Positions 25,670-31,991 of a stretch of DNA of 64,000 nt are shown here, piece after piece (within the stretch, counting starts at the first letter, position 1; each line of letters starts with the position of its first letter). The stretch lies in contig BNBX01000010.1 of the NCBI GenBank assembly GCA_014656175.1, forward strand, positions 62,001 through 126,000. Reading direction: 5' to 3'. Both the position numbers and the translations under genes were made by a program. The DNA comes from Streptomyces werraensis. Lineage in GTDB: Bacteria > Actinomycetota > Actinomycetes > Streptomycetales > Streptomycetaceae. The notes beneath the pieces are model-generated. The model did not search any database, was not told the DNA's origin, and worked only from the letters and a program-made list of their open reading frames with translations.

Positions 25670-26122
25670 ATGGACGGCCGTCGACGCAACCCGTACGAAC
25701 TGACCCAGGACACCCCGGTCTACGTCATCTCGGTGGCGGCCCAGCTCTCCGGGCTGCACCCGCAGACGCTGCGTCAGTACGACCGTCTGGGACTTGTGTC
25801 GCCGGACCGTACGGCCGGCCGGGGCCGTCGCTACTCGGCCCGTGACATCGAACTGCTCCGTCAGGTGCAGCAGTTGTCGCAGGACGAGGGCATCAACCTG
25901 GCCGGAATCAAGCGCATCATCGAACTGGAGAACCAGGTCGCCGCCCTCCAGGCCCGGGTGGCCGAACTGGAGGACGCGCTCGACGGCGCGGCGGCGGCCA
26001 TGCGTCAGCGCGAGGCCGCCGTGCACGCCTCGTACCGCCGTGACCTGGTGCCTTACCAGGAGGTGCAGCAGACCAGCGCGCTGGTGGTCTGGCGCCCCAA
26101 GCGCCAGCAGCAGTCCGACTGA
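25670..26122 (+). CDS. hspR: Heat-shock repressor HspR (MerR family)
   Basis: The protein has 150 residues from the ATG at 25670. The MerR helix-turn-helix is clear (YVISVAAQLSGLHPQTLRQY, then LGLVSPDRT and RRYSARDIELLRQVQ). A coiled coil follows (IIELENQVAALQARVAELED) and a hydrophobic C-terminal tail (TSALVVWRPKRQQ) that is linked to heat-inducible function in this family. It represses dnaK and clpB through the HAIR elements in this window. It follows dnaJ by 4 bp. Confidence 0.98.
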   Translation: MDGRRRNPYELTQDTPVYVISVAAQLSGLHPQTLRQYDRLGLVSPDRTAGRGRRYSARDIELLRQVQQLSQDEGINLAGIKRIIELENQVAALQARVAELEDALDGAAAAMRQREAAVHASYRRDLVPYQEVQQTSALVVWRPKRQQQSD

Positions 26123-26141
26123 CGGCGCGCGAAGGCGAAGA

Positions 26142-26181
26142 GGGGCCCGTGGGTTCGCAGAACCCACGGGCCCCTTCTCTT
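26142..26181 (+). terminator. Terminator of the dnaK operon
   Basis: Perfect 14-bp arms GGGGCCCGTGGGTT (26142-26155) and its complement (26161-26174) enclose a 5-base loop and are followed by TTCTCTTA. This is a strong intrinsic-type terminator after hspR. Confidence 0.88.
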
Positions 26182-26395
26182 ATCCACGAGCACACCTGTG
26201 GCTATGGTATGCCTGCGTGTCCAGGTGATCCCCTCGGCGTGTCCGCAGGACTTTCACGAGTTCAGCGCACCGTGTCGTGTTCATCTCGTTAAGTGGCTGC
26301 CTCTTGACGCGATGGTCGCCGAAGCGTTGGCTTTTCAGTCACATGGGCCGCAAAGCTGTGCCCACGTCCAAAACGCACCTGAAGTGAGCCCTCGC

Positions 26396-27502
26396 ATGCG
26401 TCGTATCGCCATATCCGTGGCCGCCGTGTCCATGTCCGTCACGCTCGCCGGCTGCGGCATGCTCGACGCGACAGGGAGCAGCGACGACGCCGGTCCGGTC
26501 AAGGGCGACGACATCACGGTGGGTCTGCTCCTCCCGGAGAAGGCCAACACGCGCTACGAGCAGTTCGACTACCCCATCTTCAAGAAGAAGGTGGAGGCGC
26601 TCACGGACAACAAGGGCAAGGTCGAGTACGCCAACGCCGAAGCGGACGCGGACAAGCAGGCCGACCAGATGCAGCGCATGATCGAGAAGAAGGTCGACGT
26701 CATCGTGCTGGACGCGGTGGACTCGCACGGCATCGCGGAGAGCGTCTCCAAGGCGAAGGAGGCCGGCATCCCGGTCATCGCCTACGACCGGCTCGCCGAG
26801 GGCCCGATCGACGCGTACATCTCCTTCGACAACTCCCTCGTCGGCGAGGTGCAGGGACGCTCCCTGCTGGAGGCGCTCGGCGGCGACCTGAGCATCACCG
26901 ACAAGATCGTGATGATGAACGGCTCGTCCACCGACCCCAACGCCAAGCAGTTCAAGGCCGGTGCGCTGTCCGAGCTCAAGGGCAAGGTCACCATCGCCAA
27001 GTCCTTCGACACCAAGGACTGGGACCCCAAGAACGCCGAGAAGAACATGAAAGAGGCGATCAGCGAGATCGGCCTGGAGAACATCGAGGGCGTGTACTCC
27101 GCCAACGACGGCATGGCGGGTGGCATCGTCAAGGCGCTGCGCGCCGCCGGCGTGACCAAGCTGCCGCCCATCACCGGCCAGGACGCGGAACTCGCCGCGG
27201 TGCAGCGGATCGTGACCGGCGAGCAGTACATGAGCGTCTACAAGTCCTACCCCGAAGAGGCCGAGAACGCCGCCGAGATGGCCGTGGCGAAGGTCCAGGG
27301 CCGGGACATCCAGTTCGACGCGCTCACCCGCGACCGCGTCGACAGCCCCACCGACCAGGACATCCCGGCGCAGCTGGTGCCGGTGGTCGCGCTGACCCAG
27401 GACAACCTCGAGGACACCGTCCTCGCCGACGGCTTCTACGAGGTGTCCGACATCTGCGCCGGCGACTTCAAGGACGCCTGCGCGGAGATCGGGCTCAAGT
27501 AA
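26396..27502 (+). CDS. Sugar-type ABC substrate-binding lipoprotein (XylF-like), orphan
   Basis: The protein has 368 residues. The N-terminus MRRIAISVAAVSMSVTLAGC is a lipoprotein signal with the acceptor Cys at position 20. The body is a two-lobed periplasmic-binding-protein fold (ITVGLLLPEKANTRYEQFDY, IEKKVDVIVLDAVDSHGIAE, YSANDGMAGGIVKAL) closest to D-xylose binding proteins. There are no ABC ATPase or permease genes beside it, so it must use a transporter encoded elsewhere or act as a sensor. The start is the ATG before the lipobox; in-frame upstream codons would spoil the signal peptide. The 273-bp gap before it holds the hspR terminator and presumably the promoter. Confidence 0.88.
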   Translation: MRRIAISVAAVSMSVTLAGCGMLDATGSSDDAGPVKGDDITVGLLLPEKANTRYEQFDYPIFKKKVEALTDNKGKVEYANAEADADKQADQMQRMIEKKVDVIVLDAVDSHGIAESVSKAKEAGIPVIAYDRLAEGPIDAYISFDNSLVGEVQGRSLLEALGGDLSITDKIVMMNGSSTDPNAKQFKAGALSELKGKVTIAKSFDTKDWDPKNAEKNMKEAISEIGLENIEGVYSANDGMAGGIVKALRAAGVTKLPPITGQDAELAAVQRIVTGEQYMSVYKSYPEEAENAAEMAVAKVQGRDIQFDALTRDRVDSPTDQDIPAQLVPVVALTQDNLEDTVLADGFYEVSDICAGDFKDACAEIGLK

Positions 27503-27525
27503 CCCCCGTACGTCTCCGTACGAAT

Positions 27526-27564
27526 CCGGCCACCGGCCGGCCCCCGGGCCGGTGCGGTGGCCGG
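27526..27564 (+). terminator. Hairpin after the sugar-binding lipoprotein gene
   Basis: Arms CCGGCCACCG (27526-27535) and CGGTGGCCGG (27555-27564) pair perfectly, and an inner GGCCGG-type hairpin lies in the loop. It starts 24 bp after the stop codon and probably terminates transcription. Confidence 0.68.
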
Positions 27565-27640
27565 TCCCGTGTTGCACAGCAGGTTCCGGCCGCGCATAGT
27601 TGCGCTGCGGAAAGACGCTGAACCGGGGGTGGGATGGGCG

Positions 27641-28672
27641 ATGGCCGGGCACGGGGCGGACGAGCATCCGCACGGTGCTGACCGACTGTGCGAGGCCGGG
27701 GACCGCGTGTACTCCCGGGCCGTACGGCGCGGACGGCTGCCGCGCCGGGAGGCCGAGCGGGTGCCCTGCCTGCTGGAGCTGGCCCTGCTGCACCCCGACC
27801 CGGACGACATGGACTGGCTGGTCCCCACCTCCCCGCAGGAGGTCATGACCCGGCTGCTGCGCGGCATGTACGACGAGGTGAGGGCGAGTCAGCGCCGGGT
27901 CGGCTCGGCGGTCGCCGCCTTCGAGTGGTACGCCGGTCTCGGCCGCCAGGTGCCGGCCCCGGGCGGGCCCTCGGAGGGCCCCGCGATCCGGGTGCTGGAC
28001 GGACTGGCCCGTATCCAGGCCGCGATGGACGAGGCGACGCAGGCGTGCACCACGGAGGTGCTCACCGTCCAGCCCGGTGGCATCCGGCGCGAGGCCGAGC
28101 TGTCGGAGGGCCTGCACCGGGCGATGGCGCTGCGCGGGCGGGGCGTGCGGATGCGGGACCTGTACACCCATGTCGCCCGGCACGGGCACGGGCTGCTCAG
28201 CTATCTGGAGCTGATGGGCGACGCGGTGGAGGCGCGCACGCTGGACGAGGTCATCGAGCGGCTGATCCTCTTCGACCGCACGGTCGCCTTCATCCCCGCC
28301 AACGCCGAGCGCACGATGGCTCTGGAGCTGCGCCATCCGGCGCTGGTGGAGTACCTGGGCACGGTCTTCGAGCGGCTGTGGCGGCTCGCCATCCCGCTGA
28401 CCGCGCCGCTCCCCGACACGGGCATCGAGGGCATCTCGCACCGTGAGCAGTCCATCGCGGCGCTGCTCGCGGAGGGCCACCAGGACGCGGTCATCGCGGA
28501 GCGCCTGGGCATCAGCGTCCGCACCTGCCGCGCCCACATCGCCCGCCTGTCGGAGACGCTGGGGGCGGCGAGCCGCACGCAGCTGGGAGTGCGGATCGCG
28601 CAGGCGGGGCTGGACAAGCCCCGGGGCCCCGCGGTCACTGTGTCCGGTCGAGAATCCCGGACTGCCCGATGA
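27641..28672 (+). CDS. TrmB-like/LuxR regulator A
   Basis: The protein has 343 residues from the ATG at 27641; an in-frame GTG at 27629 is an alternative. The N-terminal segment LCEAGDRVYSRAVRRGRLPR followed by PCLLELALLHPDPDD is shared with the two paralogues next door. The central region (VLDGLARIQAAMDEATQACT and RTLDEVIERLILFDRTVAFI) resembles the phospholipase-D-like effector domain of TrmB regulators. The C-terminal helix-turn-helix reads AVIAERLGISVRTCRAHIARL. It is convergent with regulator B and their 3' ends overlap by 38 bp. Confidence 0.8.
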   Translation: MAGHGADEHPHGADRLCEAGDRVYSRAVRRGRLPRREAERVPCLLELALLHPDPDDMDWLVPTSPQEVMTRLLRGMYDEVRASQRRVGSAVAAFEWYAGLGRQVPAPGGPSEGPAIRVLDGLARIQAAMDEATQACTTEVLTVQPGGIRREAELSEGLHRAMALRGRGVRMRDLYTHVARHGHGLLSYLELMGDAVEARTLDEVIERLILFDRTVAFIPANAERTMALELRHPALVEYLGTVFERLWRLAIPLTAPLPDTGIEGISHREQSIAALLAEGHQDAVIAERLGISVRTCRAHIARLSETLGAASRTQLGVRIAQAGLDKPRGPAVTVSGRESRTAR

Positions 28673-29633
28673 GGTAGCCGAGCTGGGCCCGGCTCTGACT
28701 GCCCAGCGTCGCGGCGAGCTTGGCGATGTGGACGCGCGCCGTGCGGATGTTCATGCCCAGCCGGTCGGCGATGACGGCGTCGGTGTGCCCCTCGACCAGC
28801 AGCCGTGCGATGGCCCGCTGCCGGGCCGTCACACCGCCCAGGGAGGGCGGCTGGACGGTCTGGGGGTGCATGGGGGTGGCGAGCCGCCAGAAGCGGTCGA
28901 ACATGTTCACCAGATAGCCGACGACCGCCGTGTGCCGGACCTCCAGCGCGATGTCGGAGTTCCCGTCGTCGTCCCCGGGGATGAAGGCGACCGTCCGGTC
29001 CACGATGATCATGCGGCCGGTGACCTCGTCCATGGTGCGGGCCTGGGCGTCGCCCCTCAGCTGCTCGTACCGGGCGACGACCAGGGGGATGTGCCGCTGC
29101 GTGTGCGGGTAGATCACGCGGATCCTGCCGCCCCGGTCGAGGAACTGCTGGTCGCGGACCATGGCGGCGGCCTGGGCCGTCCTCGCGTACTCGGACGTCT
29201 GGTAGTTGTTCGGCGGCTGGATGCAGAGAACTTCCCGCGTGCCTTCCACCAGTGCCTGCGCGATGGCTCCGTTGATCCGTTCCAGGCCGCTGAGCAGGGA
29301 GAGCGTGGGCGTGTTCGCCTCTCCGTCCGGCCCGTCGCCGGAGCCCATGAGCGCCTGGAACGTCTCGGCCAGCCACTCCTCCCGGCGCCGTTCCGCCGCT
29401 ATGCGTTCCCCGGAGCGGCGCAGCAGCCGTTGCAGGGCGACCGCGGGGGGCAGCGGCTCCAGGGTGCCCAGGTCGTCCACAGCGGGCCGCAGCAGGCCCA
29501 GGTCGACCGCGCAGGGAGCCGTCCGGCCCTCGTCCGCGTCCAGCCGCCCCTCACGCAGCGCCCGCTCGTACAGCCCGGTCCCCGCCGGGCACAGCTCGTC
29601 CGCTCCGTGCTCCACGTGCGGCGCGCCGGTCAC
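28635..29633 (-). CDS. TrmB-like/LuxR regulator B
   Basis: The protein has 332 residues from a GTG that overlaps the stop codon of regulator C (GTGA). The N-terminal segment ELCPAGTGLYERALREGRLD, the central domain (SGLERINGAIAQALVEGTRE, GRMIIVDRTVAFIPGDDDG) and the C-terminal helix-turn-helix (AVIADRLGMNIRTARVHIAKL) match its paralogues. An open frame continuing further upstream on this strand reads through regulator C in the wrong frame and is not the start. It is co-translated with regulator C. The ligand is unknown. Confidence 0.82.
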   Translation of the reverse strand: MTGAPHVEHGADELCPAGTGLYERALREGRLDADEGRTAPCAVDLGLLRPAVDDLGTLEPLPPAVALQRLLRRSGERIAAERRREEWLAETFQALMGSGDGPDGEANTPTLSLLSGLERINGAIAQALVEGTREVLCIQPPNNYQTSEYARTAQAAAMVRDQQFLDRGGRIRVIYPHTQRHIPLVVARYEQLRGDAQARTMDEVTGRMIIVDRTVAFIPGDDDGNSDIALEVRHTAVVGYLVNMFDRFWRLATPMHPQTVQPPSLGGVTARQRAIARLLVEGHTDAVIADRLGMNIRTARVHIAKLAATLGSQSRAQLGYLIGQSGILDRTQ

Positions 29634-30625
29634 CGGGGTCCGCCGTCCTGGTCGAGGATCCCGGACTGGGCGATGAGATAGCCCAGTTGGGCGCGGCTGC
29701 CGCTGCCGAGTGCGGTGGCCAGCTTCGCTATGTGGGCGCGGCACGTGCGGACGTTCATGCCGAGGCGCCGGGCGATCGCCTCGTCGACGTGCCCTTCCAC
29801 GAGCAACTTGGCGATGGAGTGCTGGATTTTGGTGATGCCGTCGGGCGCCGTCTCGTAGGGAGCGCCGGCGGTCAGCGGAACGGCCCGGTTCCACATGAAC
29901 TCGAAGACCTTGATCAGGTAGCGCACCAGCCCCGGGTGGCGGAGCTCCAACGCCACTTGGCGGTCTTCCCTGATGGGGATGAAGGCGACGCTCTCGTCGC
30001 AGATGATGAGCCGTTCGACGAGCTCGTCGATGGTGCGGTACTCCACCTTGCCGTCGGTGAAGTGGTCGATGTAGGCGAGCCGGTCCGGACTGAAGCGAGC
30101 CGTGTGCTGGTAGAGGGTCCGTATGCGTACCCCGCGCTCGATCAGCGGCCTGTCCCGCTCCAGCGCCTCCAGCAGCCGGTTCTCGGGACGGCGGTGGGCG
30201 CTCGGCTGCACCGTGAGCATCTCGGAGTGGCACTGGGAGATCGCCAGGTCGAGCGCGGAGTTGATGCGGTCCAGGCCCTCCAGCACGGTGATGGAGTGGG
30301 TGGGGCTGGTCTCCTGCGTGGTGATGTCCATGAACGGTTCGAAGGCCTCGGCGAGCATGATGGACATGCGCCGCTGCTCGGTGATCTCGCGTTCGATGGG
30401 GTTGAGTCGCTGGGCCAGGGCCACCGAGGGAGGGACGGGCCGCAGCCGCGTCGGGTCGTCGGGGTCCGGGTGGAGAAGGGCCAGTTCCATCAGGCAGGGA
30501 GCCGGCTCGGCGTCCGTGCGCGAGATGCGTCCGGCGCGGAGGGCGTCCGCGTAAAGGCGGCTCCCCTCCGGGCACAGCTCGGTCACCGAATGGGGATGTG
30601 TCGCCTTAGTCCCATTTGTAGCCAA
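29630..30625 (-). CDS. TrmB-like/LuxR regulator C
   Basis: The protein has 331 residues. The N-terminal motif ELCPEGSRLYADALRAGRIS and CLMELALLHPDPDDPTRLRP are nearly those of regulator A. The central TrmB-like domain contains VLEGLDRINSALDLAISQCH and ERLIICDESVAFIPIREDR, and the helix-turn-helix reads EAIARRLGMNVRTCRAHIAKL. It is the promoter-proximal gene of the leftward pair and is divergent from the small peptide gene, with only 113 bp between them. Shared control of the peptide and regulators is likely. Confidence 0.83.
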   Translation of the reverse strand: MATNGTKATHPHSVTELCPEGSRLYADALRAGRISRTDAEPAPCLMELALLHPDPDDPTRLRPVPPSVALAQRLNPIEREITEQRRMSIMLAEAFEPFMDITTQETSPTHSITVLEGLDRINSALDLAISQCHSEMLTVQPSAHRRPENRLLEALERDRPLIERGVRIRTLYQHTARFSPDRLAYIDHFTDGKVEYRTIDELVERLIICDESVAFIPIREDRQVALELRHPGLVRYLIKVFEFMWNRAVPLTAGAPYETAPDGITKIQHSIAKLLVEGHVDEAIARRLGMNVRTCRAHIAKLATALGSGSRAQLGYLIAQSGILDQDGGPR

Positions 30626-30738
30626 ATCTCCACCCCCCAGGGTCCTGAACGTGCAGGAACATGATGCACCGATTGTGTGGCCATGACGTGCCTGAATGAG
30701 CCATCGTCTTATCTGACGGGGGAAGAGGGGACCTTCAA
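30626..30738. promoter_or_regulatory. Divergent promoter region between regulator C and the peptide gene
   Basis: This 113-bp region is AT-richer than its surroundings. It contains a short dyad TCCTG-N6-CAGGA at 30643-30658 and a related direct repeat (ACGTGCAGGAAC at 30649-30660, ACGTGCCTGAAT at 30686-30697) spaced 37 bp start to start. These are plausible sites for the neighbouring regulators, but no -35/-10 pair is convincing. Confidence 0.4.
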
Positions 30739-30936
30739 GTGAGGACGAAGCCGACTATGCGTAAGAGAATGCTTCGCTCGGTGCTTGTCGCCGCCTTCTC
30801 CGCCGTTGTGGCCTTCGGCACCCTGGCCGGCCTCTCCGACGCGGAGAGCGACGCACACCATGTGGGCAGCGCTCTGTCTTCCCAGTCCGTCGACCAAGAG
30901 CCGCTGGCCTTCCCGGCCGACAGCACCTGGGACTGA
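30739..30936 (+). CDS. Small exported peptide precursor, unknown function
   Basis: The product has 65 residues from the GTG at 30739 (AGAGGGG 8 bases upstream) or 59 from the ATG at 30757. A positively charged start (MRKRMLRS) and hydrophobic core (VLVAAFSAVVAFGTLAGL) form a signal peptide. Cleavage around DAES would release about 28-32 acidic residues ending in PADSTWD with no Cys. Its TGA overlaps the ATG of the Rieske-like gene by one base. The gene is divergent from three paralogous regulators, a layout seen for secreted signals and their receptors, but no activity can be read from the sequence. Confidence 0.68.
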   Translation: MRTKPTMRKRMLRSVLVAAFSAVVAFGTLAGLSDAESDAHHVGSALSSQSVDQEPLAFPADSTWD

Positions 30937-31274
30937 TGATGACCACACCACCCGACGACCGTTCGTTCCGGCGCGAGATGGCGACCGCCTACCGGTCCGG
31001 ATGGCACTTCATCGACCTGGTCACCGCCATCCCCCACAGCGGCGACTCGTTGATGGTGACCGTCTTCGGTGAGCCCGTGGTCGTCACCCGCGACGAGGAC
31101 GGCGACGTGCGGGCCTACCGGTGCCTGCGCCGGCCCAGGGGGGCGCCGAAGCCCGTCCGGTGCGCCATCCGGTACGGCATGATCTTTGTGAACCTGGACC
31201 AGCGGGACCACCGGCAGGTGGAGCCCGACTCCCTGGTCCCCCGGACCATCTCGGCCACCCCCCGCAGTGCCTGA
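30936..31274 (+). CDS. Shortened Rieske-like protein lacking the 2Fe-2S ligands
   Basis: The protein has 112 residues. The segment GWHFIDLVTAIPHSGDSLMV, then EPVVVTRDEDGDVRAYRC and a closing IRYGMIFVNLDQ, matches the beginning and end of the Rieske domain of ring-hydroxylating oxygenases. The stretch that should hold C-x-H and C-x2-H is collapsed to RPRGAPKPVRC, so no normal cluster can form. There is no catalytic domain. The ATG overlaps the peptide gene stop codon. It may be a repurposed binding module or a decaying gene; the intact frame, coupling and terminator favour a real product. Confidence 0.68.
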   Translation: MMTTPPDDRSFRREMATAYRSGWHFIDLVTAIPHSGDSLMVTVFGEPVVVTRDEDGDVRAYRCLRRPRGAPKPVRCAIRYGMIFVNLDQRDHRQVEPDSLVPRTISATPRSA

Positions 31275-31317
31275 CGCGATTCCCCCGTCGTAAAAGATCG
31301 CGCAGGTGCTTCCCCCC

Positions 31318-31364
31318 GCAGCGGCGTCACCGTGACCTGAACACGGTGACGCCGCTGCAGTTTT
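31318..31364 (+). terminator. Strong intrinsic terminator of the peptide/Rieske-like operon
   Basis: Perfect 17-bp arms (31318-31334 and 31342-31358) around a 7-base loop are followed by AG and TTTT. This is one of the clearest terminators in the window and fixes the end of the two-gene operon. Nothing else is seen up to 31441. Confidence 0.92.
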
Positions 31365-31441
31365 GGGCGACATTTCCGGGTATCAGCCGGGTCGGGTGAT
31401 GGCCGGAAGCCGTCGTGTCGCGGTGGTGATCACACCACTGC

Positions 31442-31858
31442 TCACCCGCGTCCCATCGCCCGCGTGAGCGCGATCTCGATGACGACCCGGTCCGGGTTGG
31501 GCCCCGGCATCCGCCCGTACCGCTCCGCGTACCGCTCCACCGCGTCCTGGACGCGGTCCGGCTCCGTGCGCACCCGCGCGCGTCCCTCCAGAGTCGCCCA
31601 CCGGCGGCCGTCGACCTGGCAGACCGCGACGGGCGCTCCCTCGTCCCCGGCCGCCCGGACATGGCGGACCTTGGCGCTGCTCCGGTTGGTGATCACCCGG
31701 GCGAGCAACTGCCCGGGGTCGTAGGTGACCCCGACGGGTACCAGATGCGGGGTGCCGTCCGGACGGAGCGTGGTCAGTGTGCACAGGTGCCGCTCGCGCC
31801 AGAAGCTGAGATAGGAGGCGTCCGGATCGCCCGGATCCACCGAATACGTGAGGGTCAT
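31442..31858 (-). CDS. PPOX-class F420/FMN-dependent oxidoreductase-like protein
   Basis: The protein has 138 residues with the split-barrel flavin/F420-binding pattern: FWRERHLCTLTTLRPDGTPH, VPVGVTYDPGQ, then VRAAGDEGAPVAVCQVDGRR and WATLEGRARV. The family includes F420-dependent reductases and pyridoxamine-phosphate-oxidase-like proteins; the substrate cannot be read. Its start lies 39 bp from the clpB HAIR on the opposite strand, so HspR could also affect it. Confidence 0.82.
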   Translation of the reverse strand: MTLTYSVDPGDPDASYLSFWRERHLCTLTTLRPDGTPHLVPVGVTYDPGQLLARVITNRSSAKVRHVRAAGDEGAPVAVCQVDGRRWATLEGRARVRTEPDRVQDAVERYAERYGRMPGPNPDRVVIEIALTRAMGRG

Positions 31859-31896
31859 GCCCCGGAACTTAGCCCTGAAGCCCTCGCGGGAACTAC

Positions 31897-31917
31897 CTTG
31901 AGTGGAATAGACTCAAG
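31897..31917. promoter_or_regulatory. Perfect HAIR operator of clpB
   Basis: CTTGAGT-N7-ACTCAAG is an exact HspR site. A TAGACT hexamer (31908-31913) inside it may be the clpB -10 element, so repressor binding would block the promoter. It matches the arms of the main dnaK HAIR exactly and lies 75 bp before the clpB start. Confidence 0.95.
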
Positions 31918-31991
31918 TTTGTGGACGTTGGCGGAGTCAGACAGACGGACGCCGAGGGTCACCGAAGGGCACCAAGGAGGAGAACGGACAC

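Noticed and set aside
28635..30575. A single 646-residue fusion regulator on the minus strand
   Set aside because: The upstream 310 residues are an out-of-frame reading of regulator C; the real gene starts at the GTG overlapping the regulator C stop codon.
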